This document shows positions 42,696-52,200 of a stretch of 64,000 bases of DNA, piece by piece. The stretch's first letter is position 1; each line of letters begins with the position of its first letter. The notes beneath the pieces were generated by a model that saw nothing but the letters and a program-made list of their open reading frames with translations, searched no databases and was not told where the DNA came from. Made by a program: the position numbers and the translations under genes. Source of the DNA: Sinanaerobacter chloroacetimidivorans (GTDB lineage: Bacteria > Bacillota > Clostridia > Peptostreptococcales > Anaerovoracaceae); contig NZ_JAGSND010000003.1 in assembly GCF_018128545.1 (NCBI RefSeq), forward strand, positions 186,001-250,000, in the 5' to 3' direction.

Positions 42696-43434
42696 GAATC
42701 TGCATAAACATTTTAAGAAAAATCACGTGCTGAAGGGCATCGATCTTTCTGTAAAAGAAGGAGAAACCGTTGCCATTATCGGGCCCAGCGGATCCGGGAA
42801 GTCCACGTTGCTGAGATGTATCAATTTACTGGAAACCCCTTCCGATGGGATCCTGAAGCTGGACGATCTGGTGATTGATGCGCATCATATTACCAAGGAA
42901 AAATTGCTGGCTGCAAGAAGAAATACTGCTATGGTATTTCAGAACTATAATTTATTTGCAAATAAAACGGCCATCGAGAACATTGCGGAAGCCTTGATTA
43001 CGGTAAAGAAAATGAACAAAAAGGGTGCCATGAAAATAGCAGAAGAATTTCTGGGAAAAGTGGGGTTGGAAAACAGGGCACACCATTATCCTTACGGACT
43101 TTCCGGAGGGCAGCAGCAAAGGGTAGCCATAGCAAGAGCCTTGGCTTTAAACCCAAAGGTAATCCTTTTTGATGAACCTACATCGGCATTAGATCCGGAG
43201 CTGGTGCAGGAGGTTCTCCAGGTAATCAGAAATGTGGCAAAAGAAAAGGTAACCATGATCATCGTGACTCATGAGCTGGAGTTTGCCAAAGATGTGGCTC
43301 ACAAGATTGTCTTTATGGATGAAGGCCTGATCGTGGAACAAAACTCGGCATCCGAATTTTTTGCAAGCCCCCGGGAAGAGAGGACCAGAAAATTTATCGA
43401 CCATTTTATTCAAAGGTCCATTTATTATATCTAG
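42682..43434 (+). CDS. Polar amino acid ABC transporter, ATP-binding protein
   Basis: The 250-residue ATPase has Walker A GPSGSGKST, signature LSGGQQQRVAIARAL, Walker B VILFDEPTSALD and the H-loop VTHELEF. This is the GlnQ/HisP class. The ATG at 42682, behind AAAGAGGTG, is preferred over the upstream in-frame ATG. It ends the operon, followed by a terminator. Confidence 0.95.
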   Translation: MIEIKNLHKHFKKNHVLKGIDLSVKEGETVAIIGPSGSGKSTLLRCINLLETPSDGILKLDDLVIDAHHITKEKLLAARRNTAMVFQNYNLFANKTAIENIAEALITVKKMNKKGAMKIAEEFLGKVGLENRAHHYPYGLSGGQQQRVAIARALALNPKVILFDEPTSALDPELVQEVLQVIRNVAKEKVTMIIVTHELEFAKDVAHKIVFMDEGLIVEQNSASEFFASPREERTRKFIDHFIQRSIYYI

Positions 43435-43449
43435 AAATAAGAACTTTGG

Positions 43450-43482
43450 AAAATCCGCAGAAATTTCTCTGCGGATTTTTTT
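43450..43482 (+). terminator. Intrinsic terminator of the ABC operon
   Basis: aaatccgcag/ctgcggattt stem followed by a T-run. Confidence 0.9.
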
Positions 43483-43547
43483 GAATCCATAAATTAGGAT
43501 ATAACGAATGCTGCTGTGACATTCTTAGATTTAATTTGACAATATTC

Positions 43548-43576
43548 TTGATTTTCACCCCGATTTTCTGTAGAAT
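43548..43576 (+). promoter_or_regulatory. Candidate promoter for xpt
   Basis: TTGATT and TAGAAT are separated by 17 nt. The predicted leader is about 110 nt. Confidence 0.5.
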
Positions 43577-43600
43577 AAAACTGTATTTTTTGTAACTGGT

Positions 43601-43633
43601 TCCTATGAGCAGGATGATTCAATGTTCATAGGA
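43601..43633 (+). other. Hairpin in the xpt leader
   Basis: The stem tcctatgagca/tgttcatagga has 11 pairs, one G-U. The leader does not match the purine-riboswitch core, and no terminator follows, so its function is open. Confidence 0.45.
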
Positions 43634-43692
43634 CATACTATAGACAGCAGCAGTTCGCAGACAATCTCAGGCGAGCGAATTTGGAGGATTAA

Positions 43693-44265
43693 ATGAAGGC
43701 TTTAAAGGATAGAATTGAGGCAGATGGTGTTGCCATCGGAACAGAAATAGTAAAGGTAGATTCCTTTTTGAATCATCAGATCGACGTAGCCTTGGTCGAT
43801 GAGATCGGAAAGGAATTTGAAAGAAGATTTCATGGGCAGGGTGTGACGAAAATCCTGACTGTGGAGGCCTCCGGTATTGCGATTGCCTGTATGGCTGCAA
43901 AATACTTCGGAAATGTACCGGTGGTATTTGCGAAGAAGGCCACGCCTAACACGATGACGGAAGATTTTTACGGTGCAGAGGTCAAATCCTTTACCAAAGG
44001 CATAACATCCATCGTAAAGGTATCTAAAAAATATATCTCACAAGAAGACAGGATCCTGATTTTGGATGATTTCCTTGCACATGGAGAGGCTGCTATAGGA
44101 ATGGCCGAGTTAGTAAAGCAGGCAGGTGCTGAGCTGGTGGGAATCGGTGCGGTAATCGAGAAAAGATTTCAAGGCGGCAGCCATCGGTTAAAGGAAAAAG
44201 GGTATCACGTTGAATCTCTTGCCATCATTGACTCAATAAAGGAAGGTAAGATCAATTTTTTATAG
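43693..44265 (+). CDS. xpt: Xanthine phosphoribosyltransferase
   Basis: The 190-residue protein matches Xpt over its length: MKALKDRIEADGVAIGTEIVKVDSFLNHQID, VEASGIAIA, VVFAKKATPNTM and the PRPP-binding loop ILILDDFLAHGEAA. It converts xanthine and PRPP to XMP for purine salvage in the cytoplasm. TTGGAGG sits before the ATG. The nucleoside-type BMP/ABC transporter starts 180 bases downstream; the gap contains a TATAAT at 44391, so the transporter has its own promoter while the pair forms a purine uptake and salvage set. Confidence 0.95.
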   Translation: MKALKDRIEADGVAIGTEIVKVDSFLNHQIDVALVDEIGKEFERRFHGQGVTKILTVEASGIAIACMAAKYFGNVPVVFAKKATPNTMTEDFYGAEVKSFTKGITSIVKVSKKYISQEDRILILDDFLAHGEAAIGMAELVKQAGAELVGIGAVIEKRFQGGSHRLKEKGYHVESLAIIDSIKEGKINFL

Positions 44266-44447
44266 AAAACGAACATAGAACATAAAAACTTTACATAACG
44301 TTCGATTATATACGAACTTAAATGTATTTTATGGCGAAAAACATAAAGATTTTTGCCTGAATCTATTTACGAGTATAGACAGACAAGGTTATAATAAGGC
44401 ATAAATTTTATTAAACAGCCCATTAATTTACGAAGGAGAAAAATGTT

Positions 44448-45560
44448 ATGAAAAAGTTTTTAGCAGTATTACTTGTTCTTGTTCTGGCGATATCATCTTT
44501 CACTGGCTGCGGCGGAAAAGGAAACGACACAGAAGATCCAACTGCAAAGGGTGAACCGGAACTGACCGTTGGTTTCATTTATATCGGACCTAAATCTGAT
44601 GGCGGTTTCTCCGAAGCTCAGGATCGTGGCAGACAGGCTATGGAAGATTATTTTGACGGAAAAGTTGCTACATTAACAGCAGAAAACGTTCCTGAAGAAA
44701 AGCAGGAAGTAAAAAGCGCAGCTTTGAACATGATGGATCAGGGTGCCAAAGTGATTATCGGGACAAGCTTTGGATACATGGACACTCTTGAAGAATTGGC
44801 TCAGGAATATCCGGACACCATTTTCATTCACTTCTCAGGTAATAAAATGAATGACACCAACTTCGGAAACTATTTCGGAGCAATGGAAGAACCTAGATAT
44901 TTAGCAGGTATCGTTGCCGGTATGATGACCAAAAGCAATAAAATCGGCTATGTTGCAGCATTCCCTTACACAGAATTGCTGATCGGAATCAATGCCTTTA
45001 CTCTTGGTGCAAGATCCGTTAATCCGGATGCGGAAGTAAAAGTAGTTTACACAAACGCATGGGTTGACGCAGCCAATGAAAAGGCAGCTGCAGAAGCTTT
45101 ACTTGCTCAGGGCTGTGACGTTCTGGAACAGCACTGCGATACAACCGGACCTCAGATTGCAGCGGAAGCGGCAGGTGCCTATGCTATCGGTTACAACATG
45201 GACAGCAGAGAAGCAGCACCGGGAGCATTCTTAACAGCTCCAATCTGGCATCATGAAGCATTCTACATCAAAACAGTACAGGAAATCCTGGATGGAACCT
45301 GGAAGCCTGAAAGCTATTATGGAACCATGGCTGACGGTTACGTAGACCTTGCTGAATTGTCTGATCTGGTAACTCCGGAAGCAGCAGCCAAAGTTGCGGA
45401 AGTACGTGCCCAGATTGAGGCCGGCGAACATCCTATTTTCGTAGGACCAATCAAAGACAACACTGGTAAAGTTCGGGTGCAGGAAGGTGAAACTCTTGAC
45501 AGAGCAGGAATCTGGAGCATTGATTACCTTGTTGAAGGGGCAACAGGAGCATCCAACTAA
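44448..45560 (+). CDS. BMP-family (PnrA-like) nucleoside-binding lipoprotein
   Basis: The 370-residue protein has a lipobox in SSFTGCGGKG and family landmarks: VGFIYIGPKSDGGFSEAQDRGRQAM, VIIGTSFGYMDTLEELAQEYPDTIFIHFSG, NYFGAMEEPRYLAGIVAGMMTKSNKIGYVAAFPY, and GCDVLEQHCDTTGP. BMP proteins deliver purine or other nucleosides to an ABC transporter. AAGGAG precedes the ATG. The neighbouring xpt supports a purine ligand. Confidence 0.92.
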   Translation: MKKFLAVLLVLVLAISSFTGCGGKGNDTEDPTAKGEPELTVGFIYIGPKSDGGFSEAQDRGRQAMEDYFDGKVATLTAENVPEEKQEVKSAALNMMDQGAKVIIGTSFGYMDTLEELAQEYPDTIFIHFSGNKMNDTNFGNYFGAMEEPRYLAGIVAGMMTKSNKIGYVAAFPYTELLIGINAFTLGARSVNPDAEVKVVYTNAWVDAANEKAAAEALLAQGCDVLEQHCDTTGPQIAAEAAGAYAIGYNMDSREAAPGAFLTAPIWHHEAFYIKTVQEILDGTWKPESYYGTMADGYVDLAELSDLVTPEAAAKVAEVRAQIEAGEHPIFVGPIKDNTGKVRVQEGETLDRAGIWSIDYLVEGATGASN

Positions 45561-45649
45561 AATATTGAAACAGACGAAAGATCGTAACAGTACGGCGGAC
45601 ATACTTGCCTATACTGATACAAATAAATTAAACATCTGGAGGGCTTTCA

Positions 45650-47173
45650 ATGCAATCTGATATTGCAATTCAAATGGAGAATATCTCCAAAACCTTTGGG
45701 GTGATTAAAGCCAATGAAGATGTGAACTTAACTGTATATAGTGGCGAGGTCCATGCACTGCTAGGTGAAAATGGTGCAGGAAAAAGCACGTTGATGAATA
45801 TGCTGTCGGGGATTTATAGCCCCGACAGCGGTTCTATTTCTATACACGGGAAAAAAGTTCACTTTTCTTCGCCAAAGGATTCCATTGCGCTGGGCATCGG
45901 AATGATTCACCAGCATTTCAAGTTGGTGGACGTACTGACTGCCAAAGAAAACATTATTTTGGGACAACAGGGAGGATTCTTTACCAAAGGAAAAGATCTG
46001 ACCAAAAAAGTGAAGGAAATATCAGACCGTTACGGATTGGATATTAATCCTGATAAAAAGGTATATGAGATGTCTGTCGGAGAAAAGCAGACATTGGAGA
46101 TTATTAAAGTACTGTTTAGAGGAGCCAGAATCCTGATTATGGACGAGCCTACCGCTGTGCTTACTCCCCAGGAAATCAAACGGCTGTTTAAGATTATCAG
46201 AAATATGCGGGATCAGGGCTGTGCCGTGGTCATTATTACCCACAAATTGAATGAAGTTATGGAAATCAGTGATCGTATCACCGTGCTTCGAAAAGGTCAT
46301 TCTGTGGAGACTGTAAAAACTGCCACCGTTGAAGTTCCGAATCTCATTGAAATGATGGTCGGAAAAAAGGTGGATCTTGCCATTGAAAAAAAGACATTAG
46401 AAGGAAAAAAACCTCTTCTTGAGGTTGACAATATACATGTAATCGATAGTGAAAAAAAGCATGCGCTTGAAGATGTGAGCTTTACTTTGTATGGAGGCGA
46501 AATTCTGGGTGTTGCCGGTGTAGCCGGCAGCGGACAGAAAGAGCTTTGCGAAACCATTGCGGGCCTGATCCATGCAGATAAGGGGAGGATTTTCTTTGAA
46601 GGAGACAATATCGTAGGGAAGACTCCACGTGATATCATTCGACTGGGCATCCGGATGGGCTTTATTCCGGAAGACCGACTGGGCATGGGCTTGGTAGGAA
46701 CCATGGACATCGTTCACAACATCATACTGAAGGATTATCAGAATCAGCCCGGGATCTTATTAAAGAGAACCGAATGTGCGGAGAAAGCGGAAAAAATTGT
46801 GAAAAAGCTGGACATTCAGACCCCCAGCATTCATTCTCCTGTAAAAAAGCTTTCGGGAGGAAATATTCAAAAGGTACTGCTGGGGAGGGAAATTGATTCC
46901 AATCCAAAGGTGCTGATCACAGCCTATCCGGTTCGCGGACTGGATATCGGCGCATCTTATAAAATTTATGATTTGTTAAATGAACAGAAGGAAAAAGGCG
47001 TAGGGGTTCTCTTTATCGGAGAGGATCTGGATGTACTCATAGACCTTTGTGACCGTATTATGGTCTTATGCAACGGTGTAATCACAGGGATTGTGGATCC
47101 GTCCAAGGTCTCTAAGGAAGAAATCGGACTGCTTATGACCGGCGGCAGCATGAAACAGGAGGGAGAAGTATGA
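45650..47173 (+). CDS. Nucleoside ABC transporter ATPase with two ATP-binding domains
   Basis: The 507-residue protein has duplicated ABC domains. The first has Walker A GENGAGKST and MSVGEKQTLEIIK. The second starts GVAGVAGSGQKE with signature LSGGNIQKVLLGRE. The second Walker B reads ITAYPVRGLDIGA rather than the canonical LIDEPTRGLD; a divergent aspartate region is usual in the NupA/RbsA-like class. It overlaps the next permease gene by four bases. Confidence 0.93.
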   Translation: MQSDIAIQMENISKTFGVIKANEDVNLTVYSGEVHALLGENGAGKSTLMNMLSGIYSPDSGSISIHGKKVHFSSPKDSIALGIGMIHQHFKLVDVLTAKENIILGQQGGFFTKGKDLTKKVKEISDRYGLDINPDKKVYEMSVGEKQTLEIIKVLFRGARILIMDEPTAVLTPQEIKRLFKIIRNMRDQGCAVVIITHKLNEVMEISDRITVLRKGHSVETVKTATVEVPNLIEMMVGKKVDLAIEKKTLEGKKPLLEVDNIHVIDSEKKHALEDVSFTLYGGEILGVAGVAGSGQKELCETIAGLIHADKGRIFFEGDNIVGKTPRDIIRLGIRMGFIPEDRLGMGLVGTMDIVHNIILKDYQNQPGILLKRTECAEKAEKIVKKLDIQTPSIHSPVKKLSGGNIQKVLLGREIDSNPKVLITAYPVRGLDIGASYKIYDLLNEQKEKGVGVLFIGEDLDVLIDLCDRIMVLCNGVITGIVDPSKVSKEEIGLLMTGGSMKQEGEV

Positions 47174-48243
47174 TAAAAATAAGCAAACGGGCCGAGCTTC
47201 CCAGAAACAAAGAAGCAATCATCCGGGCTGTCGCAATCATTCTCTCCATTATTTGTGCGGGGCTCGTCATCCTGATCCTGGGATTCAATCCCATTACCGT
47301 ATTCAGTGAGATCGTAAAGGGTGCGCTGGGAACTGAAATGAGAATTCAGCAGACCGTCATCAAAGCAGTGCCTTTGCTTATCACATCCCTGGGGATCCTG
47401 GTAGCCTTTAAAATGAAGTTCTGGAATATCGGCGGAGAAGGACAGATTATGATGGGTGCCTTCGGAGCCGCTTTGGTTGCCCTGAATGCACCGGCTACCC
47501 TGCCGGCACCTTTGATGCTGCTGGCGATGGCTTTCAGTGCTATGGTTTTTGGAGGAATCTGGGCGTTTATACCGGCTTTTTTCAAAGGAAAATTTGGAAC
47601 GAATGAAACGATATTTACTTTAATGATGAACTATATAGCCATCAAGTGGGTAACCTACCTGCAGTATGGGCCTTGGAAGGATCCGGGTTCTCAAGGCTTC
47701 CCAAAGATTGCAAATTTTGAACTGAATGCGGTGCTTCCCAAATTATTCGGGGTTCATATCGGTTGGATCATCGCTTTGATTTTGGTTGCTTTCGTTTATT
47801 TCTTCATCAATCATACCAAAAAGGGTTATGAGATCACTGTTGTGGGAGAAAGCACGGAAACTGCGAGATATGCAGGAATGAACATCAACTCTATCATCAT
47901 CACCTCCATGTTGATCTCCGGGGGGCTCTGCGGACTAACCGGAATGATACAGGCATCCGCCATCGAAAGGACTCTGACTTCGTCTCTTTCCGGAGGGTAT
48001 GGCTTTACCGCGATTATCACTACCTGGTTGGGACGGCTTTCAGCCCCAATCATATTGGCAGTATGCGTGGCCTTTGCAATTCTCCTCCAGGGAGGTGCGT
48101 ACCTGCAGATCGCAATGTCTGTACCGGCATCCGTGGCGGATATGATACAGGGCATTATTTTATTCTTCGTGTTGGGAAGTGAGTTTTTCCTGCAGTATAA
48201 GGTTTCCTTTGCCGGAAAGAACGCTGTAAAGGAGGTGGCATAG
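47170..48243 (+). CDS. Nucleoside ABC transporter permease 1
   Basis: The 357-residue membrane protein has GILVAFKMKFWNIGGEGQIMMGAFGAALVAL, typical of BPD_transp_2 permeases of sugar/nucleoside importers, and GYEITVVGESTETARYAGMN as the cytoplasmic coupling segment. It starts inside the ATPase stop codon and ends directly before the second permease gene. RBS AGGAGGGAGAA. Confidence 0.92.
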   Translation: MIKISKRAELPRNKEAIIRAVAIILSIICAGLVILILGFNPITVFSEIVKGALGTEMRIQQTVIKAVPLLITSLGILVAFKMKFWNIGGEGQIMMGAFGAALVALNAPATLPAPLMLLAMAFSAMVFGGIWAFIPAFFKGKFGTNETIFTLMMNYIAIKWVTYLQYGPWKDPGSQGFPKIANFELNAVLPKLFGVHIGWIIALILVAFVYFFINHTKKGYEITVVGESTETARYAGMNINSIIITSMLISGGLCGLTGMIQASAIERTLTSSLSGGYGFTAIITTWLGRLSAPIILAVCVAFAILLQGGAYLQIAMSVPASVADMIQGIILFFVLGSEFFLQYKVSFAGKNAVKEVA

Positions 48244-49170
48244 ATGACCGCATTTTTAGCAGCTGCAGTCATTGCAGGTACACCGTTGCTCTTTGCCACA
48301 CTGGGAGAGCTTATTACTGAAAAAGCAGGAAATCTGAACCTCGGTGTTGAGGGAATGATGCTCATGGGAGCCGTTATGGGCTTTGGTGTAGGCTTATGGA
48401 CGGGTAATCCATTTCTTGCCCTGCTGGGTGCCATCTGTGCCGGAGCGGTGGGTGCCGCAGTGTATGCCGTACTGACTGTTACGCTCCGTGCAAATCAGGT
48501 TGTAACCGGACTGACCTTGACGATCTTCGGAACCGGCTATGCCAGCTTTGTGGGCAAGAGCTTTATGGGAGTACCGGCCCCCGCCGGCGTGAAAGCGCTG
48601 TTTGGCAAGATGGAGATTCCGCTTCTTGGAAAAATTCCGGTTATCGGTCCCGTATTTTTCCATCAGGATATCTTTATTTACTTCGGTTACCTGATTACCA
48701 TATTGATTTCCATTTATCTATGGAAAACGAAAAAAGGCCTGAACTTAAGAGCTGTAGGGGAAAACGCCGCAGCGGCGGATGCCTCGGGTATAAACGTGAC
48801 TCTTTATAAATATGTGCATATTATTTCAGGAGGCGGTCTATGCGGACTGGGCGGAGCCTACATGTCTCTGGTAACCATACCGGTGTGGCAGGAAAATGTT
48901 GTTGCAGGCCGTGGCTGGATTGCGGTGGCCCTGGTTATCTTTGCATCATGGAAGCCTTCCAAAGCTTTGATCGGAGCCTTTTTATTCGGGGGACTGAACA
49001 TTTTGGGATATCGGCTGCAAAGCATGGGAATCCATATCTCCCAGTATATCGTAGACATGGTTCCTTATGCGGCTACCATCCTCATCGTCATAATCAGTAC
49101 CAGAAAAAATAAGAAAGAAGATATGGGACCGGCTGATCTCTCAGTACCATACTTCAGAGAAGACAGATAA
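48244..49170 (+). CDS. Nucleoside ABC transporter permease 2
   Basis: The 308-residue permease is related to the previous one, with TLGELITEKAGNLNLGVEGMMLMGAVMGFGV and TKKGLNLRAVGENAAAADASGINV. It follows permease 1 without a gap and completes a BMP-ATPase-permease-permease importer, like B. subtilis NupNOPQ. The C-terminal KKEDMGPADLS tail is cytoplasmic. Confidence 0.92.
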   Translation: MTAFLAAAVIAGTPLLFATLGELITEKAGNLNLGVEGMMLMGAVMGFGVGLWTGNPFLALLGAICAGAVGAAVYAVLTVTLRANQVVTGLTLTIFGTGYASFVGKSFMGVPAPAGVKALFGKMEIPLLGKIPVIGPVFFHQDIFIYFGYLITILISIYLWKTKKGLNLRAVGENAAAADASGINVTLYKYVHIISGGGLCGLGGAYMSLVTIPVWQENVVAGRGWIAVALVIFASWKPSKALIGAFLFGGLNILGYRLQSMGIHISQYIVDMVPYAATILIVIISTRKNKKEDMGPADLSVPYFREDR

Positions 49171-49195
49171 ATAATAAATACAAAACTAAAAATAT

Positions 49196-49304
49196 AAGTG
49201 CCCTTTGAAATTTCCTTCAGCCGCTGGTGGCAGCGCGTCATGAGACTATGCTAATCACATAGAATGCGGACAACGCGTCTTCAGAAAATTTCAAAAGGGC
49301 ACTT
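49196..49304. other. Long structured inverted-repeat element between convergent genes
   Basis: The outer arms aagtgccctttgaaattt (49196-49213) and aatttcaaaagggcactt (49287-49304) pair with one bulge. Inside, cgcgt/acgcg and ctatg/catag add two further stems. The element is about 109 bases and has no T-run on either side. It could act as a bidirectional transcript end, or be a small mobile or regulatory RNA element. Confidence 0.6.
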
Positions 49305-49328
49305 GAACTAAAGTTCCATATTTATTAT

Positions 49329-49820
49329 TTATCTTGCACAATTGGAATCATGGCCCTGAAGGATGTCCAGTCCGTGCTTCACAGACGGAAGAATGTATTC
49401 CAGTGTTTCTTTGATGGCCTTGGGACTTCCGGGTAAATTTACGATAAGGGTATTCCCTCGGATACCTGCTTCTGCCCTTGACAGCATTGCTCTCGGCGTA
49501 ATGGACAGGGAAAGATAACGCATGGCCTCCGGAATTCCCGGAGCACGTCTTTCGATCACCTCCAGTGTTGCTTCCGGTGTAACATCTCTGTGCGAAAATC
49601 CGGTGCCTCCGGTTGTTAAAATCAGATCCAGGCTATCTTCATCTGCCATTTGGAGCATCTCTTTTTTCAGCATGTCTTTATCGTCGGGAAGGATCACATA
49701 TTTAGCTGATTGAAACTGATCTGCTTTCTCTATAATTTCCTTTATAGCCGGCCCGCTGAGATCTTCTCTTTCACCTGCAAAACCCTTATCGCTTGCCGTT
49801 ATGATTCCTACTTGATACAT
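49329..49820 (-). CDS. MogA/MoaB-family molybdopterin adenylyltransferase-like protein
   Basis: The 163-residue protein has the MoCF fold: VGIITASDKGFAGEREDLSGPAIKEII, LILTTGGTGFSHRDVTPEATLEVIERRAPGIPEAMR and NTLIVNLPGSPKAIKETLEYILP. It acts in making molybdenum or tungsten pterin cofactors by adenylylating molybdopterin. The ATG at 49820 is behind ATGGAGAATT. It stands alone and convergent with the nucleoside transporter. In this window its natural client would be the AOR at 2010-3848, an inference. Confidence 0.92.
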   Translation of the reverse strand: MYQVGIITASDKGFAGEREDLSGPAIKEIIEKADQFQSAKYVILPDDKDMLKKEMLQMADEDSLDLILTTGGTGFSHRDVTPEATLEVIERRAPGIPEAMRYLSLSITPRAMLSRAEAGIRGNTLIVNLPGSPKAIKETLEYILPSVKHGLDILQGHDSNCAR

Positions 49821-49998
49821 AATTCTCCATCCTCCGTTCATTTTCTTATTTTCAGCAAATTATGCCAAAATAACCCGGTTTTCAACCGGAAAAAAATTAT
49901 ATCTTGAATTTATACAAATATTCTATATGATAGTAATAGAAAGTACAAGCGTCGTCGGAAAGACAAAAAATAATTTTAGGGAAAAGTAGAGGTTTTTT

Positions 49999-50658
49999 AT
50001 GAAAATTGCGTACAGAATAATGTTGATACTGCTTATTATATGCATTCCGTTGATATCGATTACCGGTGCGTATAATATCGTACTGAGAATGCCGGACTTA
50101 TACGTGTATGAGTTCAATCGTGTTCAGCTTACCGACGAATTGGAATTAGAACTGAAAGATGAAGAATTTGGTCACTTTTTTTCAGACTTTATGATAGGCA
50201 AAGTAGAAAATTTTGAATTAATAGCGGATTATCAGGGGAAAGAGCAAAACGTATTTCATACCATGGAGCAAGTTTCTATGGAGCATTTCAAACAACTGCT
50301 GAATATTTTACTTTATGCTTTCGCAGGGATGCTTCTCATTGCTGTGATTTGCTACGGCGTCTTTATGGCAAACAATCGAAAATACTTCCTGCGGACGGCT
50401 TTTAAAAGCGGAATCCTGGTTTATCTTGTTATGATCATCCTGCCGATCATAACCTACTTGGTTCCTTCTCTTCGGGATTTCATGCAGCAGTTTATTTTCC
50501 GGTTCAAATTTAATGAGGACAATTTGCTGACACAAATTTTTACAGAATCCTTTGTTGTAGAATTTTTGGCTGCGACTACATTTATATCTGCAGTCATACT
50601 CTTTATTACAGGATCCGTTACATGGAGAATGACAAAACCCAGAAGAATGTTCTGGTAA
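49999..50658 (+). CDS. DUF1461-family integral membrane protein
   Basis: The 219-residue protein has four membrane segments (about 8-28, 103-124, 137-158 and 192-210) and an extracellular loop between the first and second that is rich in acidic residues. The layout matches the TIGR01906/DUF1461 family of unknown role, common in Firmicutes. Only 14 bases separate it from the following DJ-1 gene. Confidence 0.8.
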   Translation: MKIAYRIMLILLIICIPLISITGAYNIVLRMPDLYVYEFNRVQLTDELELELKDEEFGHFFSDFMIGKVENFELIADYQGKEQNVFHTMEQVSMEHFKQLLNILLYAFAGMLLIAVICYGVFMANNRKYFLRTAFKSGILVYLVMIILPIITYLVPSLRDFMQQFIFRFKFNEDNLLTQIFTESFVVEFLAATTFISAVILFITGSVTWRMTKPRRMFW

Positions 50659-50672
50659 AGGAGGAAATAGAT

Positions 50673-51212
50673 ATGGTTTACCTGCATTTAGCGAATGGAT
50701 TTGAGGAAATAGAAGCCCTTACGGTGGTGGATGTCTTGAGGAGAGCCGGAATTGATGTAAAAACGGTTTCTGTTTCAGATGATAGACAAATAACCGGAGC
50801 TCATGAAATTTCAGTTTTAGCCGATATACTATATGAAAATGCAAATTATTCCAATTGCGAAATGATTGTTCTGCCCGGCGGCATGCCCGGCACCAAAAAT
50901 CTTGCGGCCCATGCCGGGCTGGAAGCCAGAATAAAAGAGTTTGCCGAGGATGGCAAGTGGATCGCGGCTATCTGCGCGGCCCCTATGATATTGGGAAACC
51001 TGTCCCTGTTGAAAGGTAAAAAGGCTACTATTTTCTCCGGTATGGAAGAGCATTTGATCGGTGCCGAATTTTCTAAAGAGAGAGTTGTTGTCGACGGCAA
51101 TTTTGTGACGTCAAGAGGTGCCGGTACAGCAATGGATTTCTCTTTGAAGCTTGTTGAATTATTAAAGGATGAGCATACCGCTGCAACCCTTAGAAAGGCT
51201 ATGCTGGTATGA
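50673..51212 (+). CDS. DJ-1/PfpI-family protein
   Basis: The 179-residue protein has the DJ-1 opening VYLHLANGFEEIEALTVVDVLRRAGI, PGGMPGTKNL and the reactive-site region WIAAICAAPMILG, where the Cys in ICAAP corresponds to the family nucleophile. DJ-1 proteins may act as chaperones, deglycases or stress proteins. The ATG at 50673 follows AAGGAGGAAA. The PHP gene overlaps its stop codon by four bases. Confidence 0.93.
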   Translation: MVYLHLANGFEEIEALTVVDVLRRAGIDVKTVSVSDDRQITGAHEISVLADILYENANYSNCEMIVLPGGMPGTKNLAAHAGLEARIKEFAEDGKWIAAICAAPMILGNLSLLKGKKATIFSGMEEHLIGAEFSKERVVVDGNFVTSRGAGTAMDFSLKLVELLKDEHTAATLRKAMLV

Positions 51213-52102
51213 TCGATCTTCATTTGCATACTCATTATTCCGATGGAACCTTGTCCCCGGAAGAGATTGTACTGCTAGCGAAAAAAAACGGAGTGGATAC
51301 CATAGCCATCACGGATCATGACGGTATGGGCGGTATTTCAGAAGGGTTGGAAGCAGGAAAGAAGTGGGGGGTTCAGGTGATCCCCGGTATCGAATTGTCT
51401 ACAGAAGACGAATACGGCGGTTACATGCATATTTTGGGCTATGGGTTCGATATCCACAATGAAGAACTAAAAAGAGAGATTGCAGTCATCAGAGAAAAGC
51501 GCAAGGAACGAAATCAAAAACTCCTTGCAGCTCTCAATGAAATCGGGTGCCAGATAACCCAGGAGGATCTTCAGCTTAGGGAAGGGCAGGATTATGTGGG
51601 CAAACCCGTCTTTGCTATGGCCTTGATGAAAAAGGGCTATATCTCCTCTCCTAAGGAGGCCTTTCAGGAAGGCAAGTTTATGCGTGCTCCTCAGGTCAGA
51701 CGTATTCACAGGGAAAAAATCCAAACGAAACGCGCGATAGAACTCATTCAAGATGCGGGGGGAATCCCGGTTCTGGCGCATCCTCTTAAAATAGCTTATT
51801 TAGGCAGGGGAGAGGAAGGCGGAGATTTTTTTGCAAGGCTGGAAAGGCTGATTGCCAGGCTGAAAGAACAGGGGCTTTGCGGTATGGAATGCTACTATAG
51901 CAAGCACCTGCTTTACGAAACGGAAAGATTGGTACAACTGGCAGAGGAGAACGATCTGATCATAACAGCCGGATCTGATTTCCATGGTCCGGAATTTGAT
52001 GAAAACTTGACGATTGGAAGCATTCCTACAGATCCAAAATTTAATAAAGATAGGATCATTAAGCAAATTCAGGATGGTATTTTTTGTCGAAAGATGGTAT
52101 AA
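51209..52102 (+). CDS. PHP-domain phosphoesterase
   Basis: The 297-residue protein opens IDLHLHTHYSDGTLSPEEIVLLAKKNGVDTIAITDHDGMGG, the metal-binding PHP signature, with IELSTEDEYGGYMHILGYGFD and later LAHPLKIAYLG and AGSDFHGPE. It resembles the YciV/TrpH 5'-3' nuclease and AMP-phosphatase group that acts on small 5'-nucleotides or short RNA. It is co-translated with the DJ-1 gene. Substrate not settled. Confidence 0.93.
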   Translation: MIDLHLHTHYSDGTLSPEEIVLLAKKNGVDTIAITDHDGMGGISEGLEAGKKWGVQVIPGIELSTEDEYGGYMHILGYGFDIHNEELKREIAVIREKRKERNQKLLAALNEIGCQITQEDLQLREGQDYVGKPVFAMALMKKGYISSPKEAFQEGKFMRAPQVRRIHREKIQTKRAIELIQDAGGIPVLAHPLKIAYLGRGEEGGDFFARLERLIARLKEQGLCGMECYYSKHLLYETERLVQLAEENDLIITAGSDFHGPEFDENLTIGSIPTDPKFNKDRIIKQIQDGIFCRKMV

Positions 52103-52130
52103 TACCATGGTGGACATTTCAATTTGTTTT

Positions 52131-52160
52131 CAATATTTAACGCATCAATATTTAACGCAT
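52131..52160 (+). repeat. Exact 15-bp tandem duplication upstream of the HD-GYP gene
   Basis: caatatttaacgcat occurs twice in a row, 40 bases before the ATG. Confidence 0.9.
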
Positions 52161-52200
52161 CAATTCATTTTGTAATTTTTAAGACGAGGAGTCGCATTAT

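Noticed and set aside
43577..43692. Possible purine riboswitch in the xpt leader
   Set aside because: The leader has a stable hairpin, but the conserved purine-aptamer junction sequences and the two interacting loops are absent.
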